64,000 nucleotides of DNA from positions 3,038,001 to 3,102,000 of the forward strand of contig NZ_CP129121.1 in the NCBI RefSeq assembly GCF_030406665.1, written 5' to 3'. This DNA comes from Halomonas halophila (GTDB taxonomy: Bacteria > Pseudomonadota > Gammaproteobacteria > Pseudomonadales > Halomonadaceae). Positions 26,780-39,002 of this stretch are shown piece after piece. The notes below the pieces were generated by a model. That model had not been told where the DNA came from. It did not search any database and saw only the letters and a program-made list of their open reading frames with translations. Position numbers and translations under genes: made by a program. How positions within the stretch are numbered: position 1 is the stretch's first letter; the number at the start of each line of letters is the position of its first letter.

Positions 26780-26865
26780 TACCCGCGCCGAGCCCGCTCC
26801 GGCGCGATTGACAAGCCCGATGGACGACCGCAACCTTTTTGGCCAGTCTCCCTGAAGGACCCGCC

Positions 26866-28401
26866 ATGACCGCGCCCAAGGACCGGCACGACGCCGATGC
26901 CAGCGAGCTCGAGCTCGCCCCCCGCCGACTCGCCGCCATCGATCTCGGCTCGAACAGCTTTCACCTGCTGGTCGCCAACTATCGCGACGACCGCCTGCAG
27001 GTCGTCGCCCGGCAGGGCGACAAGGTCCAGCTGGCCGCCGGCATCGACGAGGACGGTCAGCTCAACGAGGACGCCATGACCCGGGCACTGGACTGCCTGG
27101 CCCGCTTCGCGCCCTTCCTCGAGGGCATCGCCCCGCCCGACCTGCGGGTGGTCGGCACCAACGCCCTGCGCGACGCCGACAACAGCCAGGAGTTCATCGA
27201 TCGCGCCGAGGCCCTGCTGGGTACCCGCATCGAGATCATCGCCGGCCGCGAGGAAGCCCGCCTGATCTATCTGGGCGCCGCCCACGCGGTGGCCGAGGAC
27301 GGCCGCCGTCTGATCATCGACATCGGCGGCGGCTCCACCGAGTTCATCATCGGTGAGCACTTCGAGCCCCAGGCCCTGGAGAGCCTGAGCATGGGCTGCG
27401 TGACCTTCACCCGTCGCTTCTTCGACGGCGGCGAGATCACCGAGAAGCGCATGCGCCGCGCCGAGCTGGCCGCCCTCTCCGAGCTCGCCAACATCCAGAA
27501 GCCCTTCCAGAAGCTCGGCTGGAGCGACCCGGTCGGCTCCAGCGGCACCATCAAGGCCGCCGCGGCGGTGATCGCCGCCGCCGGCAAGTCGCCCGAGGGC
27601 GTGATCACCCGCCAGGGCCTGGCCGACCTGCGCAAGCGGCTGCTCAAGTGCAAGCGCCTGGACAGGGTCGCCATGGACGGCCTCAAGGCCGATCGCGCCC
27701 GGGTCTTCCCCGCCGGCATCGCCATCCTCGGCGCCATCTTCGAGGCCTTCGACCTGGAGGAGATGCGCTATTCCGACGGCGCCCTGCGCGAGGGCGTGCT
27801 CTACGACCTGGCTGGCCGCAACAGCCCCGAGGACTCGCGGCTCAAGACCCTGGCCAATCTCGAGCGCGTCTACGGCGTCGACGCCCGTCAGGCCGACAAC
27901 GTCGCCGCCACGGCGCTGGCACTGTTCGCACAGGTGCGCGAGGCCTGGCGGCTGGACGAGGATCAGGCGCGCTTCCTGGAATGGGCCAGCCGGCTCCACG
28001 AGGTGGGCCTGGCCATCTCCCACAGCCAGTTCCACCGCCACGGCGCCTACCTGCTGGAGCACTCCGACCTGGCCGGCTTCTCGCGCCCCGAGCAGCGGCA
28101 GCTGGCTTTCCTGGTCCGCGCCCACCGGCGCAAGTTCCCGCACAAGGAATGGCAGGCCCTGCCCGCCGCCGAGCGCCCCGCGATGTCACGGCTGGCCCGG
28201 CTGCTGCGCCTGGCGGTGATCCTCAACCACTCGCGCCCCGAGCAGCCGCCCGAGACACCCACGCTCACGACCGACGACGGGGACGCCCTGCGACTGCACC
28301 TCGAGGCGGAGCAGGACCCCAGCCTGCTGCTCGCCGACCTGGAGCAGGAAGTCGCCTACCAGCAGGCCGCCGACCTGACGCTGATCCTTGCCACCGACTG
28401 A
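26866..28401 (+). CDS. ppx: Exopolyphosphatase (Ppx/GppA family)
   Basis: 511 aa. Hydrolyses terminal phosphates from polyphosphate. ASKHA-type ATPase motifs: AAIDLGSNSFHLLVANY at the start, GGREEARLIYLG-type segment, and DIGGGSTEFI; the C-terminal HD-like region carries HEVGLAISHSQFHRHGAYL. Position beside rho is the pseudomonad ppx place, and the length fits Ppx; GppA is the alternative name for close relatives. Start at 26866 (AAGGA upstream) preferred over a TTG nine codons earlier. ppk1 lies 7 kb away instead of adjacent. Confidence 0.93.
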   Translation: MTAPKDRHDADASELELAPRRLAAIDLGSNSFHLLVANYRDDRLQVVARQGDKVQLAAGIDEDGQLNEDAMTRALDCLARFAPFLEGIAPPDLRVVGTNALRDADNSQEFIDRAEALLGTRIEIIAGREEARLIYLGAAHAVAEDGRRLIIDIGGGSTEFIIGEHFEPQALESLSMGCVTFTRRFFDGGEITEKRMRRAELAALSELANIQKPFQKLGWSDPVGSSGTIKAAAAVIAAAGKSPEGVITRQGLADLRKRLLKCKRLDRVAMDGLKADRARVFPAGIAILGAIFEAFDLEEMRYSDGALREGVLYDLAGRNSPEDSRLKTLANLERVYGVDARQADNVAATALALFAQVREAWRLDEDQARFLEWASRLHEVGLAISHSQFHRHGAYLLEHSDLAGFSRPEQRQLAFLVRAHRRKFPHKEWQALPAAERPAMSRLARLLRLAVILNHSRPEQPPETPTLTTDDGDALRLHLEAEQDPSLLLADLEQEVAYQQAADLTLILATD

Positions 28402-28423
28402 CCCTGGCCCCGGCTGAGCCCGC

Positions 28424-29704
28424 TCAGCCGCGTCGCCAGCCCTCGGCGCAGGCCAGCCAGCCCGAGGGCCGCCCCACCGCGACCGCGTCGTCGCCATGCC
28501 AGGCGACGATCAGCCCGGTCCGCTCCCAGGGCGGCAGCCCCCACTCCTGCAACAGGCGCTTGAGATCGCGGCGCCCTCGGCCCGCCAGGCGCAGCCGCTC
28601 GCCGCCGACCCGCGGCGCCAGCGACAGGGTCGCCGGCCGGCCATCCTGGCGGCACAGGCCGCGCTCGAGCGGCCCCAAGGGTGTCACAAGCGGCACGCGG
28701 CCATCCCAGTCGGCGCGCCATTCGGCCGGCAGCGACACGACCGGCGCCAGCAGATACAAGCTCCCGCGCCAGACCCGCGCCTCGGCGCCCGCCCAGACGA
28801 CGCGCACCTCGGCGTCGCGGCGCGCCTCGAGCTGCTCAAGCAACGTCGCCAGCCGAGCGGCCGGCGGCCGCGGCAGCCCCCGTCGCTCCAGGCAGTGGCG
28901 GATCAGCAGGCGACGGCGCGGCGCCGAGAGCGCCAGAAGGTCGTCGAGGGGCAGGCAGGACGGCTCGCCCCCCAGCCGTGCCAGGTCCTCGGCGGCGAAT
29001 TCCTCGAGCAGGCCATCGGCCTCGCCGGCATGCGCCGCGCTGCGGGCCAGCCCCGCCGCGGCGTGCGGCCAGCGCTCGGCCAGCAGCGGCAGCGCCCGAT
29101 GGCGCAGGAAATTGCGATCCAGCGCGGTGTCGCTGTTGCTCGGATCCTCGACCCAGGCGAGATTCAGACGCCGGACCTCGGCTTCCAGCGCCGCGCGGGA
29201 AACGTCGAGCAGCGGGCGCACGCGGCGGCGCCCGGCGAGATCATGCACCGCCGGCATCGCCGCGAGCCCGCGTGGGCCGGCGCCGCGCAGCGCCGCCAGC
29301 AGGAAGGTCTCGGCCTGATCATCGCGATGCTGGGCCAGCCACAGGGTCTCGCCGGCGCCGACGCGCCGGGCGAAGGCCCTATGGCGCGCGGCCCGCGCCT
29401 CGCCCTCGAGCCCAAGCCCCGCCTTGGCATCGACCGCGGCACGCTCCACGAACAGCGGCACCCCGAGCCGCGAGCACAGCCACCGGCAGTGGCGTTCGAA
29501 GTCGTCGCCGGCGGCCTGCAGGCCGTGATGCACGTGCAGCGCCCGCAGCGGGCGCGGATGACGCCGGCAGGCCTCGGCGGCCAGGGTCAGCAGCAGCGCG
29601 GAATCGAGCCCGCCGGAGAGCGCCACCCAGACGCAGCGCCCCGGCGGGGTCTCCGCCAGGGCGCTGTCGATCGTGGCTTGCAGGGAAGAGGACGCGAGGC
29701 TCAT
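28424..29704 (-). CDS. tilS: tRNA(Ile)-lysidine synthetase
   Basis: 426 aa. Converts C34 of tRNA-Ile(CAU) to lysidine so that it reads AUA. PP-loop motif SGGLDS near residue 30, followed by HVHHGLQ, LAQHRDDQAETFL and the VEDPSNSD segment, with the C-terminal TilS substrate-binding domains. Convergent with ppx (22 bases between stops). It is last in the run that begins at rpsB, separated from accA by element B. Confidence 0.97.
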   Translation of the reverse strand: MSLASSSLQATIDSALAETPPGRCVWVALSGGLDSALLLTLAAEACRRHPRPLRALHVHHGLQAAGDDFERHCRWLCSRLGVPLFVERAAVDAKAGLGLEGEARAARHRAFARRVGAGETLWLAQHRDDQAETFLLAALRGAGPRGLAAMPAVHDLAGRRRVRPLLDVSRAALEAEVRRLNLAWVEDPSNSDTALDRNFLRHRALPLLAERWPHAAAGLARSAAHAGEADGLLEEFAAEDLARLGGEPSCLPLDDLLALSAPRRRLLIRHCLERRGLPRPPAARLATLLEQLEARRDAEVRVVWAGAEARVWRGSLYLLAPVVSLPAEWRADWDGRVPLVTPLGPLERGLCRQDGRPATLSLAPRVGGERLRLAGRGRRDLKRLLQEWGLPPWERTGLIVAWHGDDAVAVGRPSGWLACAEGWRRG

Positions 29705-29809
29705 GGGCAGGGAGAACGCTCAGGCATGTTGAAGGGGAAGCTTCCCCACGCCAGATACCGGCAACGGATGCCCCGAAGCCAGCGCCCTCTTCGAGCGAAG
29801 GCAAGGGCT

Positions 29810-29854
29810 AGGCCCGTTCCCGACGGGCCTACGCACTTCCCACATCCGTGTGGG
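29810..29854. other. Two small hairpins between tilS and element B
   Basis: AGGCCCGT (29810-29817) pairs with 29823-29830, and CCCACA (29839-29844) pairs with TGTGGG across TCCG. They lie in the 265-bp tilS-accA gap beside the palindromic element. No gene is seen in the gap. Confidence 0.6.
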
Positions 29855-29856
29855 TC

Positions 29857-29961
29857 GCAAGGCAAAAATCGGCAAGAAAGCGCAGTTTACTCGTCGGTAA
29901 ATGAGCATTTCGTCCGGGCTGGCGCACCAGCCGATTTTTAACGCCGTATGGCCGAGCGCAG
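29857..29961. repeat. Palindromic intergenic element, copy B
   Basis: GCAAGGC then stem AAAAATCGGC (29864-29873) pairing perfectly with 29930-29939; inner TTTAC / GTAAA with TGAGCA; right box AACGCCGTATG and CGAGCGCAG. Between the inner arm and the right stem it carries an extra hairpin, GGCTGG-CGCA-CCAGCC (29917-29932), not found in the others. Its left outer part differs from copy A. The right end is 8 bases from the accA stop. Confidence 0.85.
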
Positions 29962-29969
29962 AAAGGGCT

Positions 29970-30923
29970 TTACACAGGGGCGCCGTAGCTCATCAGGCGC
30001 TTGTACCGCCGCTCGAGCAGCTCGTCGGTCTCCATGCCCTCGAGGCGTTCGAGGCTCTCGGTCAGCGCGGTGCGGATGCGCTCGGCGGTGTCCATCGGCT
30101 TGCGATGCGCGCCACCCAGCGGCTCGGGGATCAGGGTATCGACGAAGCCCAGCTCCTTGAGGCGCTCGGCGGTGATGCCCATGGCCTGGGCGGCCTCGGA
30201 GGCCTTCTCGGCGCTCTTCCACAGGATGGAGGCGCAGCCCTCGGGGGAGATCACCGAATAGGTGGAGTACTGCAGCATGGACAGCTCGTCGCACACGCCG
30301 ATGGCCAGCGCGCCGCCGGAGCCGCCCTCGCCCACCACGGTGGAGACGATCGGCGTCTTGAGCCGCGACATCACCGCCAGGTTGTAGGCGATGGCCTCGG
30401 ACTGGCCACGCTCCTCGGCGTCGATGCCCGGGTAGGCGCCCGGGGTGTCGATGAAGGTCAGCACCGGCATCCTGAAGCGCTCGGCCATCTCCATCAGGCG
30501 GCAGGCCTTGCGGTAGCCCTCGGGCCGCGGCATGCCGAAGTTGCGGCGCACCTTCTCCTTGACGTCACGGCCCTTCTGGTGGCCGATGACCATCACCGGC
30601 TTGTCGTTCAGCCGCGCCACGCCGCCGACCAGGGCGGCGTCGTCGGCGAAGTTGCGGTCGCCGTGCAGCTCGTCGAAGTCGGTGAAGACGTGCTCGAGGT
30701 AGTCGAGGGTGTAGGGACGCTGGGGATGACGCGACAGCTGCGACACCTGCCAGGCGGTCAGATCCTTGAAGATCGACTCGGTGAGCTTGCGACTCTTCTC
30801 CTCGAGCCGGCCGATCTCGTCGTTCAGGTTGACCTGGCTGTCGTTGCCGACCAGGCGCAGCTCCTCGATCTTGGCCTGAAGCTCGGCGATGGGCTGTTCG
30901 AAGTCTAGGTAGTTGGGGTTCAT
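29970..30923 (-). CDS. accA: Acetyl-CoA carboxylase carboxyltransferase subunit alpha
   Basis: 317 aa, family-typical. With AccD transfers CO2 from biotin to acetyl-CoA to make malonyl-CoA. MNPNYLDFEQPIAELQ start; GHQKGR, RNFGMPRPEGYRKA, FIDTPGAYPGI and GEGGSGGALAIG are diagnostic. Follows dnaE with 127 bases between, and has its own likely promoter there. Confidence 0.99.
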   Translation of the reverse strand: MNPNYLDFEQPIAELQAKIEELRLVGNDSQVNLNDEIGRLEEKSRKLTESIFKDLTAWQVSQLSRHPQRPYTLDYLEHVFTDFDELHGDRNFADDAALVGGVARLNDKPVMVIGHQKGRDVKEKVRRNFGMPRPEGYRKACRLMEMAERFRMPVLTFIDTPGAYPGIDAEERGQSEAIAYNLAVMSRLKTPIVSTVVGEGGSGGALAIGVCDELSMLQYSTYSVISPEGCASILWKSAEKASEAAQAMGITAERLKELGFVDTLIPEPLGGAHRKPMDTAERIRTALTESLERLEGMETDELLERRYKRLMSYGAPV

Positions 30924-30982
30924 GGGATAGCCTTGTCTCGTCGGCCGAAGAGGCGACCGGGGGGAAGCGTCAAACGGTGTTC

Positions 30983-31010
30983 ATTATCGCACCCTGACAC
31001 GCCCACGCAA
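30983..31010 (-). promoter_or_regulatory. Putative accA promoter
   Basis: Minus strand TTGCGT (31005-31010), 16 bp, GATAAT (30983-30988). The -10 is 5/6. An 8-bp inverted repeat (GCACCCTG at 30989-30996 with 31018-31025) overlaps the spacer and could act as the dnaE 3' hairpin. Confidence 0.45.
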
Positions 31011-31050
31011 GGCGAGCCAGGGTGCCTGCACATTGTCGGTGCGTCGCGTG

Positions 31051-34560
<3,510 letters not shown>

Positions 34561-34662
34561 GGCGGACTCGGGCTTGATGATGGGAAATGGGTCGACGCTG
34601 TCACGGAAACGAAGACCGGCCGGCACGGCCCGTCTCGACGCCCCGCCCACAGGCTAGATGAT

Positions 34663-35274
34663 CTAGAGCAGGTTCAGCTGGCGCTTGACGGGCGCAAAGG
34701 AGCGACGGTGCTCGGGCAGCGCGCCGAGGCGCGTCAGGGCGGCCAGGTGCTCGGGCGTCGGGTAGCCCTTGTGGCGGGCGAAGCCGTAGTCGGGATGGCG
34801 CGCGTCCAGCGCCAGCATGTCGGCGTCGCGCGCCACCTTGGCCAGTATCGAGGCCGCGGCGATCGCCGGATGACGGGCGTCGCCCTTGACCACCGCCTGG
34901 CCCGGCACATGATGCCCGGGGAGCCGATTACCGTCCACCAGCAGATATTCCGCGGCCGGCGACAGCGCATCGATGGCGCGGCGCATGGCCAGGTGCGTGG
35001 CGTGGTAGATGTTCAGGCCATCGATCTCGTCGGGGCTGGCCTCGGCCACGGCGAAGGCCAGCGCCCGCTCGCGGATCCGGACGTCCAGCGCCTCGCGGCG
35101 CTTGGCGGTCAGCTTCTTGGAGTCGGTCAGCCCGTCGATCGGCGCGGCCGGATCGAGGATCACCGCGGCAGCCACCACCGGGCCGACCAGCGGGCCGCGC
35201 CCGACCTCGTCGACCCCGGCCAGATGCGTGCCGCGATAGTCGACGACCAGCGGCGGGAAGTCCTCGGCCTTCAT
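34663..35274 (-). CDS. rnhB: Ribonuclease HII
   Basis: 203 aa. Removes single ribonucleotides and RNA-DNA junctions. The catalytic opening GVDEVGRGPLVGPVVAAAV gives the first Asp and Glu; LTDSKKL and LVDGN supply the later acidic positions. Starts inside the lpxB stop (ATGA overlap). Confidence 0.98.
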   Translation of the reverse strand: MKAEDFPPLVVDYRGTHLAGVDEVGRGPLVGPVVAAAVILDPAAPIDGLTDSKKLTAKRREALDVRIRERALAFAVAEASPDEIDGLNIYHATHLAMRRAIDALSPAAEYLLVDGNRLPGHHVPGQAVVKGDARHPAIAAASILAKVARDADMLALDARHPDYGFARHKGYPTPEHLAALTRLGALPEHRRSFAPVKRQLNLL

Positions 35275-36479
35275 GTGCCCTCCTCCAGCGCCTCGGGCGC
35301 CACCGAGGCGGGCAGCGCGCGGCGCGCCACCAGCGCCTCGACGGCATCCACCGCGCGGCGGCTGGCGTCGCGCTGCAGCCCTTCGTGCATGGCCGCGAAG
35401 CGCGCCTCGAGGGCGTGGCGCGCCTCGGCGTCGTCGAGCAGCGCGGCGAGCTCGGCGGCGATGCCCTCGGGGCTGGCGTCGTCCTGGATCAGCTCCGGCA
35501 CCAGGGCCTCCCGGGCGATCAGATTGGGCAGCGAGATCCATTCGGTCTTGACCAGCCGCTTGGCCAGCCAGTGGGTCATCGGCGCCATGCGATAGGCCAC
35601 CACCATGGCGCGGTGGCACAGCATGGCCTCCAGCGCCGCGGTGCCGGAAGCCAGCAGCACGGCGTCACTGGCCACCATGGCCTCACGGGACTGGCCGTCG
35701 ATCAGGATCACCCGCTCGCGCAGCGCCTCGCGGCCCTCTAATAGCCCCTCGAGCTCGGCGCGCCGCGCCGGAGTGGCGGCGGGAATCACCACCCGCAGCG
35801 CCTCGCGCTCCCGGCACAGCCGCTCGGCGGCGTCGAGGAAGGTCGCGCCCAGGAAGCGGATCTCGTTGGCCCGGGAGCCCGGCAGCACGGCCAGCAGCGG
35901 CGCCGCGTCGGGCACGCCCCGGGCGGGCAGGCCGAGCGCTTCCCGAGCCTCGCCGCGGTCGTTGACCAGCGGCAGCTCGTCGGCCAGCGGATGACCGACG
36001 AAGGCCACCGGCACCCGGTGACGGACGTAGAAGGCGGCCTCGAAGGGCAGGAAGGTCAGCATCGCATCCACCGAGCGGGCGATACCCTTGACCCGACCCT
36101 GGCGCCAGGCCCACACGGAGGGGCTGACGTAGTGGGCGGTGGTCAGGCCGGCCTCGCGCAGCTGGCGCTCGAGCCCCAGGTTGAAGTCCGGCGCGTCGAT
36201 GCCGATCACGATGTCGGGCCGCCAGTCGAGGGCGTCCTGGCGCAGCGTGCGGCGCACGCGCACCAGCCCCGGCAGGTGCTTGAGTACCTCGACCAGCCCC
36301 ATCACCGAGAGGGTCTCCAGCGGGAAGCGGCTGTCGATGCCCTCGGCGATCATGCGCGGCCCGCCGATGCCCCGGAATTCGACGCCGGGGTGGCGGGCCT
36401 TGAGCTCGCGCATCAGCCCGGCACCGAGGATGTCGCCGGAAAGCTCGCCGGCCACCAGGTAGACGCGCGCGATCGTCAT
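35271..36479 (-). CDS. lpxB: Lipid-A-disaccharide synthase
   Basis: 402 aa. Joins lipid X and UDP-2,3-diacylglucosamine at the inner membrane. GT19 motifs VAGELSGDILGAGL, GIGGPRM, DAPDFNLGLE, YVSPSVWAWRQGR, VGHPLADE and LPGSRANEI are present. ATG at 36479 gives the standard beginning (MTIARVYL). Four bases after the lpxA stop. Confidence 0.99.
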   Translation of the reverse strand: MTIARVYLVAGELSGDILGAGLMRELKARHPGVEFRGIGGPRMIAEGIDSRFPLETLSVMGLVEVLKHLPGLVRVRRTLRQDALDWRPDIVIGIDAPDFNLGLERQLREAGLTTAHYVSPSVWAWRQGRVKGIARSVDAMLTFLPFEAAFYVRHRVPVAFVGHPLADELPLVNDRGEAREALGLPARGVPDAAPLLAVLPGSRANEIRFLGATFLDAAERLCREREALRVVIPAATPARRAELEGLLEGREALRERVILIDGQSREAMVASDAVLLASGTAALEAMLCHRAMVVAYRMAPMTHWLAKRLVKTEWISLPNLIAREALVPELIQDDASPEGIAAELAALLDDAEARHALEARFAAMHEGLQRDASRRAVDAVEALVARRALPASVAPEALEEGT

Positions 36480-36483
36480 GGCG

Positions 36484-37251
36484 TCAGCGCACGATGCCGC
36501 GGGTCGAGGCCTCGATGGAGGCAACAAAGGTCTCGGTTTCCGGCAGCGCGTACTGCGCGCGGATCTCGGTGAGCGCCTGCTCCACGGTCAGGCCCTGTCG
36601 ATAGACCAGTTTGTAGGCCTCGCCCAGGGCGCGGATCGCCTCGTTGGAGAAGCCGCGGCGGCGCAGGCCGATCAGGTTGAGGCCGTGGGCCGCGGCGGGA
36701 TTGCCGTTGATCATCACGTAGGCCGGCGTGTCCTTGGTGATGATCGAACCGCCGCCGGCCATGGCATGCTCGCCGAAGTGGCAGAACTGGTGGATCGCCG
36801 ACAGCCCGCCGATGATCGCGAAGTCGCCCAGCTTGACGTGGCCGGCCAGGGTCACCTGGTTGGCCAGGATGCAGTCGTCGCCGATCACGCAGTCATGGCC
36901 GACGTGAACGTAGGCCATGAACAGGTTGCGCGAGCCGATGGTGGTCTCCCCGCGATCCTGTACGGTGCCACGGTGCAGGGTCACGCCCTCACGCACGACG
37001 TTGTCGTCGCCCATCACCAGGCGGGTGGGCTCGCCGGCGTACTTCTTGTCCTGGCATTCCTCGCCGACCGAGGCGAACTGGAAGACCCGGTTGCGCTCGC
37101 CGATCACCGTCGGGCCCTGGATCACCACATGGGGGCCGATGCGCGAGCCGGCGCCGATCTCGACGTCGGCGCCGATGACGCTGAAGGGGCCGACCTCGAC
37201 ATCATCGGCCAGGCGCGCGGCCGGATCTACGATGGCGGTGGGATGAATCAA
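36484..37251 (-). CDS. lpxA: UDP-N-acetylglucosamine acyltransferase
   Basis: 255 aa. First committed step of lipid A synthesis. Left-handed beta-helix hexapeptide repeats over most of the length; HPTAIVDP start, KYAGEPTRL, HVGHDC with the catalytic His, and the GLRRRGFSNEAI helical tail. Start codon is most likely TTG at 37251: it overlaps the fabZ TGA (TTGA) and has AGGAAGG five bases upstream; no in-frame ATG fits. Confidence 0.97.
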   Translation of the reverse strand: MIHPTAIVDPAARLADDVEVGPFSVIGADVEIGAGSRIGPHVVIQGPTVIGERNRVFQFASVGEECQDKKYAGEPTRLVMGDDNVVREGVTLHRGTVQDRGETTIGSRNLFMAYVHVGHDCVIGDDCILANQVTLAGHVKLGDFAIIGGLSAIHQFCHFGEHAMAGGGSIITKDTPAYVMINGNPAAAHGLNLIGLRRRGFSNEAIRALGEAYKLVYRQGLTVEQALTEIRAQYALPETETFVASIEASTRGIVR

Positions 37252-37691
37252 GCGACCTTCCTCTCGGCACAGGTGATCTCGGCCTCGCAGGCGACCTCGC
37301 CGGCCACGCTGGCCTTGCACTGAAACTTCCAGATACCGCGCTTCTCGCGGATCACGTCGGCGCGCAGCTCCAGCTGGTCGCCGGGCATCACCGGGCGCTT
37401 GAAGCGCACGTTGTCGCTGCCGACGAGATAGTAGACATAGCCGTCGGCGGGCAGCTTGTTGACCGTCTTGAAGCCGAGGATGCCGCAGGCCTGGGCCAGC
37501 GCCTCGACGACCAGCACGCCCGGCATGATCGGATGATGCGGGAAATGGCCATTGAAGAACGGCTCGTTGATGCTGACATTCTTGTAGGCAACGATGGATT
37601 CGCCATGGGTGAGCTCCGTCACCCTGTCCACCAGCAGGAAAGGATAGCGGTGGGGCAGATATTCCCGAATCTCGTTAATGTCCATTACCAT
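37248..37691 (-). CDS. fabZ: 3-hydroxyacyl-[ACP] dehydratase FabZ
   Basis: 147 aa. Hot-dog-fold dehydratase of fatty-acid elongation. Active-site segment GHFPHHPIMPGVLVVEA with the catalytic His and Glu. Start at 37691 (MVMDINE); the second Met two codons on is equally possible. Leads fabZ-lpxA-lpxB-rnhB-dnaE, with a strong promoter in the gap after lpxD. Confidence 0.99.
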   Translation of the reverse strand: MVMDINEIREYLPHRYPFLLVDRVTELTHGESIVAYKNVSINEPFFNGHFPHHPIMPGVLVVEALAQACGILGFKTVNKLPADGYVYYLVGSDNVRFKRPVMPGDQLELRADVIREKRGIWKFQCKASVAGEVACEAEITCAERKVA

Positions 37692-37772
37692 CGTAGCGAC
37701 CTCTGAAATGACAGAATGCCCCGCATCGCGGGCGCGGCCGTCGCCGCGCGCATGGCGACGGACGGGCGGGGG

Positions 37773-37800
37773 ATTATACCGCCCGAGGGAGCGGCCTCAA
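37773..37800 (-). promoter_or_regulatory. Promoter for fabZ-lpxA-lpxB-rnhB
   Basis: Minus strand TTGAGG (37795-37800), 16 bp, perfect TATAAT (37773-37778). The -35 overlaps the lpxD stop codon. The same -35/-10 pair occurs before dapC. Confidence 0.7.
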
Positions 37801-38834
37801 GCATCGCGCCCGGCTTTTTCCAGGCGCTGCAGGCGACGGGCGATGTCGTCGAGCTGCTTGAACCGCACCGCGCTGCGCCGCCACTGGGCGTTCTCCATGG
37901 CGCCGGTCCCCGAGGAGTAGACGCCCGGCTCGTGGATCGAGTTGGTGACCAGGCTCATGCCGGTGACCTGGACGCCGTCACAGACCGTCAGGTGGCCGGA
38001 CAGGCCCACGCCACCGCCCAGCATGCAGTGCCGGCCGACGCGGGTGGAGCCGGCGATGCCGACACAACCGGCCAGCGCGCTGTGGGCCCCGATCTGCACG
38101 TTGTGGGCGATCTGCACCTGGCTGTCGATCTTCACGTCTTCGCCGATCACGGTATCGCCCAGGGCGCCGCGGTCGATGCTCGAGCCACTGCCGACCTCGA
38201 CGTCGTCCCCCAGCACCACCCCGCCGAGCTGGGCGATCTTGTGCCAGCCGGCGCCATCGTGGGCGAATCCGAAGCCGTCGCCGCCGATCACGCAGCCGCT
38301 GTGCAGGATCACCCGGGCGCCGATGCTCACCCCATGGTAGACGGTCACGTTGGCATGCAGTCGCGACTCGGCCCCGATCCGGGTGTCGGCGCCGACCACG
38401 CAGCCGGGGCCGATCACCACGCCGTCGCCGAGCTCGACGCCCGCCTCGATCACCGCCTGGGGGCCGACCACCACGCCGTCGCCCAGCCGCGCGTCCTCGG
38501 CGACCACTGCGGAGGCGTGCACGCCCGGGGTCTCGCGGCCGATCAGCGGGTCGAACAGCCGCGACAGCTGGGCGTAGCCCAGGTAGGGGTTGTCGAGGGT
38601 CAGGCTTGCCACGGGGCACTCGTCGGCATGGCTCGGGTGCAGCAGCACCGCCGCGGCCCGGGTTCCAGGCAGGTCCTTGAGATAGGCGCGATTGGCCAGG
38701 AAGGCGATCTGATCGGGCCCGGCATCGCGCAGCGTGGCCAGGCCACGCACACGGCGCTCGCCGTCACCCTGGAGGCCGGCCCCCAGCTGCGTGGCGATCT
38801 CGGCCAGCGTCAGGGAAGGAGAGTCTTGAGTCAT
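37797..38834 (-). CDS. lpxD: UDP-3-O-(3-hydroxyacyl)glucosamine N-acyltransferase
   Basis: 345 aa. Third step of lipid A synthesis. N-terminal uridine-binding domain (LTLAEIATQLGAGLQGD), then hexapeptide-repeat beta-helix with GDGFGFAHDGAGWHKIAQLG and the catalytic IAHNVQIGAHSALAG. C-terminal helix to residue 345. Directly downstream of bamA without an intervening skp. Confidence 0.98.
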   Translation of the reverse strand: MTQDSPSLTLAEIATQLGAGLQGDGERRVRGLATLRDAGPDQIAFLANRAYLKDLPGTRAAAVLLHPSHADECPVASLTLDNPYLGYAQLSRLFDPLIGRETPGVHASAVVAEDARLGDGVVVGPQAVIEAGVELGDGVVIGPGCVVGADTRIGAESRLHANVTVYHGVSIGARVILHSGCVIGGDGFGFAHDGAGWHKIAQLGGVVLGDDVEVGSGSSIDRGALGDTVIGEDVKIDSQVQIAHNVQIGAHSALAGCVGIAGSTRVGRHCMLGGGVGLSGHLTVCDGVQVTGMSLVTNSIHEPGVYSSGTGAMENAQWRRSAVRFKQLDDIARRLQRLEKAGRDA

Positions 38835-38956
38835 GGGAACCCGATGTCGGTGGTGAAAACACTCTGCGCTGGCGGCGAGCGCCGCGCCGGTTCGATATCG
38901 ACGGGCCCCGACTCCGTCGATGACGCGAGTCGAGGCCCCGGGACCGTGGCATGAAT

Positions 38957-38987
38957 CGCCGCCTCCCCGTCCCGCGAGGAGGCGGCG
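38957..38987. other. Hairpin in the bamA-lpxD gap
   Basis: CGCCGCCTCC pairs over 10 bp with 38978-38987 across an 11-nt loop; no T run. The 168-bp gap holds no reading frame that could be Skp. Confidence 0.6.
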
Positions 38988-39002
38988 CGCCGACGGACCC
39001 TG

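Noticed and set aside
26624..26833. Small minus-strand frame in the rho leader as a leader peptide
   Set aside because: No ribosome-binding site, no amino-acid bias, and it overlaps the promoter and the hairpin.
30930..30938. AGACAAGGC (minus strand) at the accA ribosome-binding site, like the left box of the palindromic elements
   Set aside because: No stem or right box follows; a single 9-base match is expected by chance or from the AAGG ribosome-binding site.
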